A stretch of 64,000 nt of DNA from Rhizoclosmatium globosum (lineage: Eukaryota; Chytridiomycota; Chytridiomycetes; Chytridiales; Chytriomycetaceae): positions 1-64,000 of the forward strand of contig MCGO01000138.1 of NCBI GenBank assembly GCA_002104985.1. Reading direction: 5' to 3'. The position numbers were made by a program, and so were the translations under genes. The notes beneath the pieces are model-generated. The model saw only the letters and a program-made list of their open reading frames with translations. It ran no database searches and was not told where the DNA came from. Shown here in pieces: positions 1 to 11,115 of this stretch. Position 1 is the stretch's first letter, and each line of letters begins with the position of its first letter.

Positions 1-569
1 ACGCTTTTGGACTGTATGAATGCTGTCCTGCCAAGTGCGCCAAGTGCGCTTTAAATTTGAATGGAGATGGAGGCGGAAATACTTCCGCCAATTGTTGATT
101 ATTTTAAAACAAATCTTAGAAGCGGAGACAACGCTTAATGCCTTCCAATATCATAAAAGGTGAGACATCGCTTAGAAATTCCATTACGGGCCTACAATGT
201 GTCCCATCCTTTTCATGAGTGACGAACATTCCAACAGTGGTTAAGACTTTGTATTTAGCCATATTTAACATCCTATTTTGTTTTCGAATCAGAGTATTGC
301 TGAGAGTCTTATGCACGCGCCTGATATCGCACTTCACGCACACGCTTTCGCACTGCACGCACATGCTTTCACACTGCACGCGCTGCAATTCCATCTGCAT
401 GTTTCCATTCTTGAAAAATAAATGAATAAACAAATTTGGAATGTGCTATAATTAATGAGAAACTTGAGACAACTGTAAACGGCTAAAAAAGAGGAAAAGC
501 AGTCAGAGAATACATTAAAAATATAGTGTCCAAGAAAAGAGTCAATTTTTTAATAAATCTATCTATCCA
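1..569. other. Window edge, no supported gene
   Basis: No convincing gene was found here. A 105-codon open frame on the minus strand (116-433) is largely encoded by a short tandem repeat and has no recognisable domain or splice signals that extend it. The stretch lies beyond the 3' end of the cytidine deaminase gene. Confidence 0.5.
335..386. repeat. 21-bp imperfect tandem repeat, about 2.5 copies
   Basis: Two adjacent 21-bp units, 335-355 and 356-376, each begin CACGCACA and contain GCTTTC. They differ at two positions and are followed by a partial third copy. The repeat gives the Cys-rich look of the spurious open frames on both strands here. Confidence 0.75.
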
Positions 570-1542
570 TCAAGCCTGTGCGTTGAACTGTTCCAAATCT
601 TCAGGTCCAAACGAGTGAGGCAACAATTCACGAAGAACGTAAAACTAACGAAAACATGTTAGAACTATTGCCAAGTTATGTGTGCCGAATCATTGTTGCA
701 TATTGATGAAGTTGAGGAGACTTAATTTAAGCATTCTTACCTGGACGCTTCCATCTTCCTGGAACAAGTACACCTGCAAGTCCTTTCCGAATTCAACCAT
801 GAACTGTCTACAGAAACCGCATGGAGAAGCAAAGCTCTTCAAGTTTCTGTTGGAAGGGGGAAGGGGGGAGAAAGAGTGGAGGTTAGATTGCTGTTGAAAG
901 GGTTCCATTGTAATTGGAGACTATCAAGAAGTAAGTTGATGGAAGGCAGTGTCAGACACCAGAATGGAGAAGAGAGCCCCCAAGGATGTCTGGTTGCCTG
1001 GCTGATATAAGAGCAGGATCTTTTTAATCGAATTGAAATTGGGTGGCAGTGAAGCCGCATCCCGATTAATTCCGATCCTCTCCTCCCCTCTAGCTTTCAT
1101 CCAACAGACAGATAAAGACACGCGATAACAGAGATAGATGCAATAGAGACGAAAGAGCAGCATGCACACTTTCAAAGCCTCGAAGGAACACACAAGGGCT
1201 GTTTGGAAAAACTCACGTCACAACACCAACAGCAAGGACTTCTGCTGTCCTCGGACACAGCCTTAACGAATGCAGTTCGCTCAGCACAGATAGCTCACCT
1301 ATATGAGGAAAAAAGCAAAATGATCATCAAAACAACATGATGAGAGATCTTTTATCAAGGTGGCTCACCATAGGAAGCGTTCTCGACATTGCATCCGAGG
1401 AAGACTTCACCAGACTCGGTCAAGACAGCGGCACCGACGGGAACTTTGAGTATGGGGAGTAGGACTTGCTCTTGGCTCTGACGGCTGCTTCGAAAAGTTG
1501 GCTTTGGATCTCTTGTGGAAGCTGTTGGCTGTGAGATGCCAT
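570..1542 (-). CDS. Cytidine deaminase, reading frame interrupted
   Basis: Zinc-dependent hydrolysis of cytidine and deoxycytidine to uridine, in cytosolic pyrimidine salvage. Four exons are visible: 1369-1542, 1217-1298, 741-846 and 570-644. The zinc site is complete, with CAERTAF in exon 2 (His/Cys-Ala-Glu motif, catalytic Glu) and PCGFCRQF in exon 3 (PCxxC). Exon 4 encodes the family-typical end LLPHSFGPEDLEQF. Expected length is about 145 residues, as in yeast and human enzymes. The frame breaks in exon 1 at the FPVGAA motif (CCC where CCCC is expected), at the exon 1/2 junction, and after AVSE in exon 2. Each break is explained by loss of one or two bases, mostly in short homopolymers. 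Identity of the family is secure. Whether the gene works is not: consensus error or recent decay both fit. Confidence 0.8.
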
Positions 1543-1763
1543 GGTTACTGCCTATAGATCACTAAATGTATTGAATGCACCTCCGTGGGAAGCCTTGATT
1601 TCGTCGCGGAGGATTCAGGTACTTCGATGTGGGTCATTTGTTGGATGTTTTATGTCAGAAAGAAAGGAGGAAAGGAAACCTTTTTAATTATATATATGCA
1701 TAGAGTTTTATTTGTTCCCATGCACTTGCTTGATAATGCTATTCATGTCAGTAATAACGTGCT

Positions 1764-3515
1764 TCATTTGACATCACTTCGACAACTTTGTAAGACCTCT
1801 TTAGGATTACGTCGATAATGAACGAAAAACATCACACTCACATGGACTACAGACGAATCCTGAAGCCATTTCTTGATACATGGTTCATGGAACCAATGTA
1901 AACAAGGAACGCCACTCACTTCCTCGCCATCTTCAAACTCCATGAGACAAATCGCAATTTCGCGTCATCCTCGCTGCTATTATTTGCTGTCGTTGTTGAC
2001 GAACTGCTGCTACTGCTTCCACTCCACTGCTTCCATTCTGAGCTTGAATTTCTTCGTAGGCAGGGAATCCAAAACTGGTTTCCGCACACCTTTAGGTTTA
2101 GCGGATCCGATTCGTTCACCCAATTGAATAAGATTTGTTGAGTGTTTAAATTTGAGTAAGAGATGGGTATCCGCCAGAAGTGGACAGAGTTCTTGACAGG
2201 ACTCCTCACACCCACAAGTATATTTTGACTCGCGTCGGGGCCCAAGAAATAAATACCTCATAAGATGTGTCAAAATTATCATCATCGACGTAGTTGCCAG
2301 GATTATATGCAACGCCAGCTCCATATAGTTCCGGTATCAGCCCGTGGAGTGCATTTCCAGCACTGCCGCCACCTCTTCCCATCAACCGATGCCCTTGTAA
2401 GCCAAAAGCACCACCATACAACATACCCGCCAATCCCGGCGGCAGTCCATCATGAAAGGGAAATCCTCCAGCAGCAACACCATCCTCCTCATCCTCATCG
2501 TCATCTTCAAATAGCTGTCCGCGAGTTCGTCTTCCACGACGTGTCGCAACGCCGCGAGATGGAGTTTGTACTCGGGATGTGGCACGAGTTGCACGAATAC
2601 CGCACGTCGGGCAGCAGCAGCCGCCATAGCAGCTTGTTGCGCCATTTCTAAAGCCTCTTGCCGTTCTAATTCGCGTAGCCGTTGACGCGTTCGGTAATCG
2701 TCGAGTTGAAGATTGGGTGGTATAGGTGCATCCTCGTCTTCAGATTCATCGGGATGCAGGATTCCAAATAGCTGCTGAATGTTTTGTTGCTAGTGATGAT
2801 GAGGTTGATAGTTAGGGGCGGGGTGAAGGGAATGGGAGATGGTAACGGTTATAAACCGGCGTTACCATGTTATTTGACTGTAAGGCCGCGTATTCCTCCT
2901 CTTGCAGTCGTCGAGCAAGTGCTTCGTCAGGATCTTCTTCGTCGTTTTGATCGTGACCTTGATTCCGACGCGTAACACCTGTCACTTGCACCTCATTATC
3001 GTCGTCGTCGTCATCGAGAAAGACGGTGCGCCTGCGACTTACGGCAGGGTTCCTAGAAGTAGCGCCGAGAAAGACGAGCGAGTCGTCTGCCTCGGAGTGA
3101 GACTGAGACTGAGACGCGCCGGTTTCGTCTTCTTCGTCTTCGTCGTCGTTGTCGTCGTCCTCGATTTCTTCGGCATAATCGAATTCGCCGAAACCGCGGT
3201 CGTCCTCAAAGGCGGTGTCCTCAAAGGCGTCATCAACACATCATCGTCGTTGTCGTCCAAGTCGCCACCAAAGGAAGCCGCCGCCGCCGCCTCAAAAGGC
3301 ACGGCCACCGACACGCGCGGCCCAGGCGACGACGTTCCGGTCAAGTCGACGACCGACACGCGCCGACTCGAACCAGACGGAACGGGTATCCGTGTTCCCG
3401 CTACTCGGACCACACTTGGATTCGCGGCGACGCTGGATGAAGACGACGACAACGACGACGATGATGAAGTAGGACGTTTGGATGGCTCGTCTGTGGTCTC
3501 GATCCCTCGTTTCAT
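1764..3515 (-). CDS. RING-H2 E3 ubiquitin ligase-like gene, disrupted
   Basis: Probable RING-type E3 ubiquitin ligase. Exon 1 (2866-3515) starts MKRGIETTDE, runs through Ser/Thr-rich then very acidic sequence and ends in the ubiquitin-interaction-like motif DEALARRLQEEEYAALQ. Exon 2 (2257-2774) carries an Arg/Gly-rich and a glycine-rich stretch and ends near DDDNFDTSYE. Exon 3 encodes GVRKPVLDSLPTKKF and the RING core EFEDGEEVSGVPCLHWFHEP. A short last exon encodes CRSDVK and the stop. Breaks: an apparent one-base loss in exon 1 (TTG for TTTG near VFDDAF), another in exon 2 (GCGG for GCGGG), two frame changes around the Ser-rich segment before the RING, no clear AG acceptor before exon 3, and missing first and seventh zinc ligands in the present frame. 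This could be a decayed gene or poor consensus. Confidence 0.6.
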
Positions 3516-3618
3516 TAAGGTCTTTTGGTTGGGTGGTTGGGTGGTGGTTGGTTGCTGGTTTGTGAAGGGAGGTTTTGTTTTTTGGCAACACACACTTACA
3601 CAGTTTAACTGTTTCCAA
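3516..3618. promoter_or_regulatory. Short divergent intergenic region
   Basis: About 100 bp separate the divergent starts of the RING gene (minus) and the BMT6-type methyltransferase (plus), so both promoters must overlap here. It is rich in CCAACC/GGTTGG runs. No specific factor site is claimed. Confidence 0.45.
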
Positions 3619-4615
3619 ATGGAGAAACGCATCATTTCAGTCTTTTCAACGGCGTGCGAACCAATATGTAACCCGTCCTTCTCTCTTCTTTGAACCCCTG
3701 TACCCACGCTGTTCTAACGGGCTCCTTTTGATCGCAGTAACCCACAACGACTTCCGCGAACGCCGTCGCATCATCAAAGACCTCTTTGTCAAGCGCGACT
3801 ACCTCGCAATCTTCACAAACCCAGATCTGACAGACGTTTACGTTGCAGAGTACTCTCCCTCCCGTGCCTTGTGCTACCACCAACTCTTTTCAACCTCGCC
3901 AACCCTCTCGGACGCCCTCCAATCGGCTAAACTCATTTACTCCATTGGTGCCGGATCAGGCGGCGAACTGGCCGGAATCACTGCCGCCCTGAACTCCATC
4001 CGTCCTTCTCATCGTGTCACAATCCATTCCCAAGATATCGCAGACTACTCGTCTGCCATTATTCCCCTCGAAGCTGCCCTCCTCGAAGAATTCAAACACG
4101 CTTCCGTCGATTCTCAGACGTCCTGCTTTAATATTCTGAGTACTGAGCCTCTCCACGTCCAACAAAGTCTTCGTTGGTCTCCAAGGCGGATATTATTACC
4201 TCCTTCTTTATTCTCAATGAACTCCTTGCAAATTCTAAAAAGGAATTTGTGCAGTTTGTCAAGCTTTTAGTCACTGGAATGAAACCAGGTGCTTTACTGG
4301 TTGTCGTGGATTCCGCCGGTTCTTTCTCAGAAGTCAATGTGGTGAGTCTTTGTTGTATAAAATTATGGAGCGCGAGCATAAGAAGTAACATACCTCAAAA
4401 CATAACAGGGGAAAAAAGGCGGCAAGGCTGCAGAATCTTCTGCTGCAGATACACCTCCTTCGACCTATATGGTGTATAACCTTCTCGATGCTATTCAAGC
4501 GTTCGAGGTTGTCGAAAAGTCTGATTCTCAGTGGTACCGATATCCCGAGGGCCTATATTATCCAATCAAGTTAAACAACATGCGCCATTTCTTGCGTGTG
4601 TATCGGAAGATTTAA
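3619..4615 (+). CDS. BMT6-type 25S rRNA methyltransferase (Methyltransf_34), one frame break
   Basis: Putative SAM-dependent methyltransferase of the fungal BMT6 family, which N3-methylates a uridine in large-subunit rRNA. Exons: 3619-3667, 3738-4341, 4409-4615. Domain signs in order: family N-terminal segment with VAEYSPSRALCYHQLF, the SAM-binding loop YSIGAGSGGELAGI, DIADYSS, the segment ITSFFILNELLANSKKE, and the conserved C-terminal end WYRYPEGLYYP followed by NNMRHFLRVYRK. The three exons total 860 nt, one short of a multiple of three. The frame changes between about 4130 and 4173, consistent with one missing base. It converges on P450 copy A, and a relic of its 3' part lies at 6680-6770. 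Family assignment is from recalled motifs. Confidence 0.72.
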
Positions 4616-4717
4616 TAAATCTAATTCTTTTTGAACCTTCAACCATGAAACGAAACAGCTTCCAGCATCTTTATCACCACACACTTAAACTCGTACCAAC
4701 CACCAATCCACGTTAAT

Positions 4718-6479
4718 TTATCGATGAGAAAACACGAGCTTCACTGGACGGTCTGGTTTACCAAAAATCAAAGGATTTGATTCAAAAACCTCCTCCACCG
4801 AAACCCCTTCTGGCAATTTGAACTTATACTTCAAGGCAATCAAAGTCAACAAGACCACAGTTTCCACTTGTGCAAACTTTTTCCCAAGGCAACCTCTTGC
4901 TCCTTCACTGAAAGGAGCCCAACCCGTTTTGATAGAGAGCGGCTGATCCAGTTCCAAGAATCTTTCTGGCTTGAACTCATTTACATCATCACCCCACAGC
5001 TTTGGAGCACGTTGAATCGTTTGCAATGTGACGTGAACCATAGTTCCAGGTGGAAGCACAAAGTTGCCGATTGTGGCCGACTTGTCCGCTGTCCACTTGG
5101 GAACTCCTGAAATAATCGAATGGAGTCGCAAGGATTCATTCATTACAGCCTGGATAATGAAACAAGTCAGGCGAAGTCAAGAGCAGCTCATTCGAGTCAC
5201 TCACCAGTGCGTAAGTAAGTTTTCCAAAATCAGAGTATTCTGGTTCGTTTCTTCCTTCCAATACGCGAACACATTCGTCGTGCAACTTCTCTTGAATCTC
5301 GGGATGGCAAGCCAATAGAGCCAAAATGTATGACAACGAACTAGCCGTGGTTTCATGTCCAGCCAAGATGAAAATGAACGCGTTTCCCTTGAGTTCGCGG
5401 ACTTATCGTTATCCATCGAAGAAGCTTTTACAAGAGCCTGTAGCAGCTGTGCATTAACACAACATTTAGTATTGTGTCCCATATAGAAAAGTTCTCTTAC
5501 ATTGTGGTATCCTGAATCAGATGGGCTGGTGCTCGCATCATTGATGATTTCGTCAAGATAATCCCCGAATTCTTTACGAGCAACGCGAGCCTTTCTCAAA
5601 GCCTGGAATGGCAAAGAAAAAGCGAACGAAGGAAGTACCAAATACAGTCCAAAATTGGAAACAAAGGTTTCAAAGGCCGTCTTGAACATCATTTTGTGGG
5701 TTCCAATCAATTCAGTCTCGTCCTCGCCCCACGGGAGATCCTTTCCAAAGCCGGCTGAACTGATCACAGACAGAGCATATTGCATCATGTTTGCTGAAAC
5801 ATTCACCGTGAAATCCGAATCTTCACCAACAGGATGTTGCTCCCATGCGTGCATCATTTCCTTTGCAATACGCAGGGATGACTCATGGACAAGCGCATTG
5901 TTCTTCTCAGAAAAAGACGGAGCAGCTACACGACGATGACGACGCCACACCTCACCCTCTGTGCCAACAATATTTCTCCCTACAGATTAACATTATCATC
6001 ATATATCTTTGTGATTATTAATGTGTAGACTCACCAAAGATATTCAGGATATCATAATGGCTTGTTGGTTTACCCAGTTCCTTTTGCCGATTCACAAGGA
6101 TATCATGCGCAATGGCAGGATCAGCAATGAATACGTCAACAACTTTGCTATCCACAAGAGCGACCATTTCGCATCCAAGAGCCTCGAGCGTGGATGTGCG
6201 CAAGTGATGCATGAATACGTTTGTACTCCCGATACGAGACGGAATCCATCCAGGAATGATCTTGGTCCAAACGAATTCAGTTCAATAAGTCAAAAAAATC
6301 AACTTCACGTCTAGGGTACGGAATGGAGAGTCCAGGTCGAAGAAGAGCGTAATGACTGGGAGAGCTGGGTTCGCTTTACGCAAAGCAGCTGCGCGGTTCA
6401 ATGCAGCAATATAGCTCCTTGCAACGTAAACCGACAGAATGGTGGCAATAGCAGCGGCGACGCTACCTCCCCAAGCCAT
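4718..6479 (-). pseudogene. Cytochrome P450, copy A, frameshifted by a 16-bp deletion
   Basis: Membrane-anchored heme monooxygenase. Exons: 6309-6479, 6035-6260, 5501-5979, 5205-5446, 4718-5149. Features: N-terminal hydrophobic ER anchor, WRRHRR of helix C, I-helix AGHETTAS, ExxR in ESLRLHS, PERF motif, and heme loop FSEGARGCLGKKFA with the Cys ligand. Exon 4 lacks exactly 16 bases after position 5397 that are present in copies B and C, between KS and ELKGNAFIF, which shifts the frame upstream of the heme ligand. Adding 16 nt back makes the exons total 1566, an exact multiple of three, so this is the only length lesion. Substrate unknown. I did not assign a CYP family. Confidence 0.85.
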
Positions 6480-6679
6480 GATATTAACAGGATTTTGTTT
6501 GTTCTCCGATCTCCTGGACAGCCACATTACCGTTTTAACATCGAAATAAAACCAACAATCAAAAAGGAAAGAAAAAGTCTAAGAAAGTGTGCTGTCAGTC
6601 ACATAAATTTGAAATTCAGAGGAATGGGCTAAAAATTGGAGGAACAGAAGATACCATTCAAGCCTTGATATCCAACTTT

Positions 6680-6770
6680 CTTGTCACAGACTCTTCTGCT
6701 GGAGATACTCCTCCTCCAGCGCATATGGTATATAATATTCTAGATGCTATTCAAGCGTTTGGGGTAGCGA
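6680..6770 (+). pseudogene. Relic of the BMT6-type methyltransferase 3' end
   Basis: This piece reads DSSAGDTPPPAHMVYNILDA then IQAF, matching the third exon of the methyltransferase at 4430-4512 (ESSAADTPPSTYMVYNLLDA then IQAF), at roughly three-quarters nucleotide identity by eye. It stands in the same position and orientation relative to P450 copy B as the real gene does to copy A, and is therefore a by-product of a segmental duplication. No start, SAM-binding motif or proper 3' end remains. Confidence 0.8.
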
Positions 6771-6903
6771 CAGCTAAGGTTGAACGAAGAATATAAGCCA
6801 TTCATTGCATCAATCCAACATTTTATTCACTTTCAAACAATTGGGGATGATCAATTGCTCGTTCATAAAATCTGACTGTAAAGTTGCAACTTAATACGGC
6901 ATT

Positions 6904-8677
6904 TCAACGATGTGAGAAAACGAGGTTAACAGGACGATCCGGTTTCCCCAAAAACAAAGGGTTGGTCTCCAAAACATGTTCAACCGAAACCCCCTCTGGT
7001 AATCTAACCTTGTATTTCAAAGTGATTAACGTCAGCAAGGCCACAGTTTCTACTTGTGCGAACTTTTTCCCAAGGCATCCTCTAGCGCCTTCACTGAAAG
7101 GAGCCCAACCCGTTTTGATGGAGAGTGGCTGGTCTCTTCCAAGAAATCGTTCCGGTTTAAATTCGTTTACATCGTCGCCCCATAAATTTGGATCACGTTG
7201 AGTTGTTTGCAGTAAAACATGAACGACAGACTCAGGTGGGAACACAAAATTTCCGACTGTTACCGAGTTGTCTCCTGTCCATTTGGGTATTCCAGAAACA
7301 ATAGAATGGAGTCGTAATGATTCATTCATTACGGCCTTTATGATGGAACAAGTCAGAAGAGATAAAGAGCCGCTCATTCGAAAAACTCACCAATGCATAA
7401 GTGAGCTGTCCAAAATCAGAATATTCTGGTTCGTTTCTTCCCTCTAGAACGCGCACACATTCGTTGTGCAGCTTTTCTTGAATCTCCGGGTGGCTTGCTA
7501 ACAGAGCCAGAGTGTAAGACAAAGAACTAGCCGTAGTTTCATGCCCTGCCACAATAAAAATGAAAGCGTTTCCCTTGAGTTCGTCTTTTGAAAGACTGCC
7601 GGACTTTTCATTGTCCATCGATGAAGCCATCACCAGGGCTTGTAGAAGCTAGAAATTAACCTCATATTTAGCTTAGGTGTCATGAAATTATACATCAAAT
7701 CCTACGTTATGACGACCAGAATCAGATAGGCCCAAGGCTGCTTCATTAATGATTTCGTCAAGATAGTCTCCAAATTCTTCACGTGCAATGCGAGCTTTCG
7801 TCAATGCCTGAAACGGTAGGTTGAAACAAAACGATAGAAGGACCAGATAGAGTGCAAAATTGGAAACAACAGTTTCAAGGGCCGTCTTAAACGTCATTTT
7901 GTGGTTTCCTTGTAATTCAGACCCTTCTTTGCCCCATGGAAGGTCCTTTCCAAATCCAGCTGAACTTATCACAGATAGTGCAAATTGTATCATATTGGCC
8001 GAAACATTCACTGCGAAATCGTCGTCTGATGTAAACTGTTCCTCCCAGACGCCCATCATTTCTTTTGCAATTCGCACCGATGATTCATGTACCAGGGCAT
8101 TGTTTTTCTCAGAAAAGGAAGGTGCGACGACACGTCGATGTCGTCGCCAAATGTCTCCCTCTGATCCTAGAACGTCCTTACCTGTAACGAAACAACAAAT
8201 TAACCCTAAAATGCGACAAGGATGCGTTACCAAAGATATTCAGCATCTCATAATGTTAAACGTTCTTCCCTAATTCCTTTTGCCGATTCACTACAATATC
8301 ATGAACAACGACAGGATTTGCAACGAATACGTCAACAGTTTTGCTGTCCACAAGCGCAATCATATCGGCCCCAAGTTCTTTTAATTTTGAAGTTCGTAGA
8401 TGATGCATAAACACATTGATACTACCAATGCGAGAGGGAATCCAACGAGGAATGAGCTATCATGCACCACACCAATAAGTTTATGAAGATAAAGGAAGGG
8501 CCTCACATCGAGCGTGCGGATAGGGGATTCTATGTTGAAGAAGAGCGTAACGATCGGAAGTCCAGGGTTCGCCTTGCGCAAGGCAGCTGCACGTTTCAAT
8601 GCGGCGGCGTAACTCCATAGAACATGAATCGACAGAATTGCGGCAATGGCTATTGCGACCTGCCAGCTTGAGAACAT
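6904..8677 (-). pseudogene. Cytochrome P450, copy B, premature stop in exon 2
   Basis: Paralog of copy A with the same five-exon structure: 8507-8677, 8231-8456, 7706-8181, 7391-7648, 6904-7335. Exon lengths 171/226/476/258/432 sum to 1563, a multiple of three, so the gene has full length (about 520 aa). Heme loop FSEGARGCLGKKFA, AGHETTAS and PERF are all intact. The lesion is one nonsense codon, TAA at 8256-8258, in exon 2 (GKNV-stop-HYEM). Copy C has AAA (Lys) at this place, so a single A-to-T change explains it. The truncated product would be about 128 residues and lack all catalytic motifs. If the T is a base-calling error the gene would be functional. Confidence 0.85.
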
Positions 8678-9404
8678 ACTGTGTGAGAGTTTTGTTTTCC
8701 GATCTCCAATCTCCAAATTGCACAGATAAATCCTCCCAACGCCGCCTTCCACTTAATGACGGAATCAACGGAAAGGGATTTATTTTGCCTAATAACTCTC
8801 TCCCCACGAGATGATTCCCCATGTTTATTAAAGCCAATTTACTGTCAATCAATTAAAAACGGTTGGTGTGAAATTTCTTCTGCGTAGTTCTCGGTTTCAT
8901 GGTGCCTTATTACTTTGCTCAACGAAGAGAAAATACGAGCTTCACTGGACGGTCCGGTTTCGCCAAAAACATGGGGTTAGATTCAAAAACTTCATCCATC
9001 AAAACTCCGTCAGGAAGTCTGAACTTGTACTTCAAGGCAATCAACGTCAATAAAGCCACCGTCTCAACTTGAGCAAATTTCTTTCCAAGGCATCCTCTTG
9101 CGCCTTCACTAAAAGGTGCCCAACCTGTCTTGATGGAGAGCGGCTGACCCAGTTCCATGAATCGTTCTGGCTTAAATTCATTTGCATCATCGCCCCACAA
9201 TGATGGATCGCGTTGAATTGTTTGTAATGAAACGTGGATGACAGATTTAGGTGGAAACACATAGTTACCAATTGTTGCAGATTTGTCTCCTGTCCACTTG
9301 GGAATTCCTGTAAGGATGGAATAAAGTCGCAAATACTCATTCATTACAGCCTGTATAAAAGGTGAGACAAGCCAGAATAAAGAAGAAACTGACCAATGCG
9401 TAAG

Positions 9405-9407
9405 TAA
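9405..9407. repeat. Target site duplication TAA, left
   Basis: TAA directly abuts the left inverted repeat of the Harbinger element and is repeated at 12626-12628. Copy A keeps the undisrupted site (GTAAGTAAGTTTTCC, from 5211). A 3-bp TWA duplication is the hallmark of PIF/Harbinger insertion. Confidence 0.9.
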
Positions 9408-9432
9408 GGCCCCGTTTGGCAACGAAAATTTG
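9408..9432 (+). repeat. Left terminal inverted repeat of Harbinger element
   Basis: This 25-bp repeat starts GGCCCCGTTTGGCAA. Its reverse complement matches 12601-12625 at 23 of 25 positions. Confidence 0.92.
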
Positions 9433-9580
9433 TTCCCAGCTCTTTCTGCAGAATCAAGAGCTTGAAACAAAAAACTCATTTTCAAGAAATCTGTTCTTTG
9501 AATCATGGAAAACTTGATTATTGCTCTTTTTTGGAAAATTGACCACTAAAAATTGCTATTTTGCAATAATTTCTTTATTT

Positions 9581-10854
9581 TTAACGCCGCCTTCCTTGGT
9601 TTCTTAGAAGGCGCTGATAATCAGCCCACATTGAATTTGCAATAGAGTCCCTCCATGTCTCAGCTTCCATGTCTCTTGATCCCACTGATACATTTGGACT
9701 AACCCCACCACCTTCCACCTCTTCAGGGGAATCATCAAACCCGTCTTCTTTGTACTCGCTCCTTATAATGTTGAAGAGAATTGCAACGGCAATCACGAGA
9801 TCTCGTTGAGTTTCCAGAGAGTACAATTGCATTGCTTTCAGAATTGGAAAGCGCTTTTGCAGACATCCGAAGATTCGTTCAATCGCATTTCGTAGTTGCG
9901 CATGTCGAAGGTTGAAGAGTTCTTTGGCATTCACAGGTCTAAAGGATCGTGAGCAACGAAAAGGGAAGATACAAAACGAACATACCGCTCATGAGCCTGT
10001 CCCCACTCTTTCAAATGGTACCTCACACCACGATACGGAACAAGAACTTGAGTAGTAAGACTATATCCAGCATCTGCAAGATAGTAGCGCCCTTCTGGTA
10101 TGCTGAATCCATTTTGAAGAGCATCATCCAACACCCGCCCATCATGAGCAGACCCTTCCCAGCCAGCATGGATAAAGAGGAACATCAACGCAAACGAACA
10201 TACAGCAAGGACATTTTGAGATAGATTGCCTGACTTTCGAGAACGATATGGTGTGCTTTCCGCCTCCGGAACAACAGCATCAACATGCGTGCCGTCAAAG
10301 GCACCAAGACATCCATCAAAGTAAGGAGAGAACTTGGTGTTGTTCTTGATTTCATTGGGAATTGGAGCATCTGATTGTGGCAGCTTCAGGAACCTTGGTG
10401 CCAGCGAGAGGAGTGCCTTCAAACAACCATTGAAGCACTTGGAGATAGTTTCACCAGAATGTTGGAATCTTTCAGCTGTATTTCGAATTGAACAGTTTGA
10501 GCCAACTATGTAGAGAAAGATTGCCACTTGTTCAGGTGGGAACACGAGGCGGGGTGGAGGGAGTAGGCCAGTTTGAGACAAGAGGAGTACGAGTCCACTG
10601 GCAGTATGTTAACACAGTACCAACCAATAAAACACAGCTTACTCGAATTTTTTCACGTCCATTCGCAGGTTTTCATGCATTCTTGCGGGATGCCCTCTTC
10701 GCAACTCCTCCACCCACTCCTTGCCAGACAAGGCAGAGGTTCTACAGGGCCGTTTCGGAGCAGAAGCCTCTGGTTCAGCAGTCTTGACAGCTGCAACAGC
10801 GGCCTTGAGGAGAAGGAGGAGGGTCCGCTTGCGTTGTAGTTGCAGTTGGTCCAT
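9581..10854 (-). CDS. Harbinger transposase (HARBI1-like, DDE_Tnp_4)
   Basis: RNase H-fold nuclease that cuts and joins the element ends. Exons: 10643-10854, 9986-10597, 9938-9985 is an intron, last exon 9581-9937. The joined protein is about 390 residues starting MDQLQLQRKR. It has an N-terminal helix-turn-helix-like region (FPPEQVAIFLYIVGSNCSI), then the catalytic Asp in FDGTHVDA, second Asp in YLADAGYSL and the Glu in LRNAIERIFG, each in the family's usual context (GWEGSAHDGRVL and QKRFPIL are also typical). No lesion was found, so it appears able to encode an active enzyme. Upstream ATG codons in frame exist, and MDQLQ was chosen as the first with good context. Confidence 0.9.
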
Positions 10855-11115
10855 GACAAAGGATGAGAAGATTTTTTGGAGATGGCAATCACGTGGAGAG
10901 CAAGTCAGCATCAACTTGACAAAGACAACTCTTCCACAATGTAATGTAAGACGTAAGTAAATAGGAAATGGGAGAGAGAGAGAGATAGAGATTGGAGAGA
11001 AAAGGGAGAACTAAAGAGAAACGTTAAAGCAATAAATGATATCACGAAGGTGCAATCACGTGAAGGATTGTAATTTGGAGATGGAACGAACTCTTTGCCA
11101 AACACAGTATCATCA

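Noticed and set aside
335..386. Short repeat as a CRISPR-like array
   Set aside because: The units are directly adjacent with no spacers, the repeats are imperfect and the genome is eukaryotic.
2902..3693. 263-codon plus-strand open frame with hydrophobic stretches
   Set aside because: It is antisense to the acidic exon of the RING gene. The minus strand has a UIM-like motif, splice sites and continuation into a RING domain; Val/Phe runs here are just the complement of Asp/Glu codons.
8457..8506. Nonsense codon in P450 copy B being removed by alternative splicing
   Set aside because: The stop is at 8256-8258 in the middle of the conserved exon 2; no nearby GT/AG pair would skip it without deleting the HYEMLNIF segment kept in all copies.
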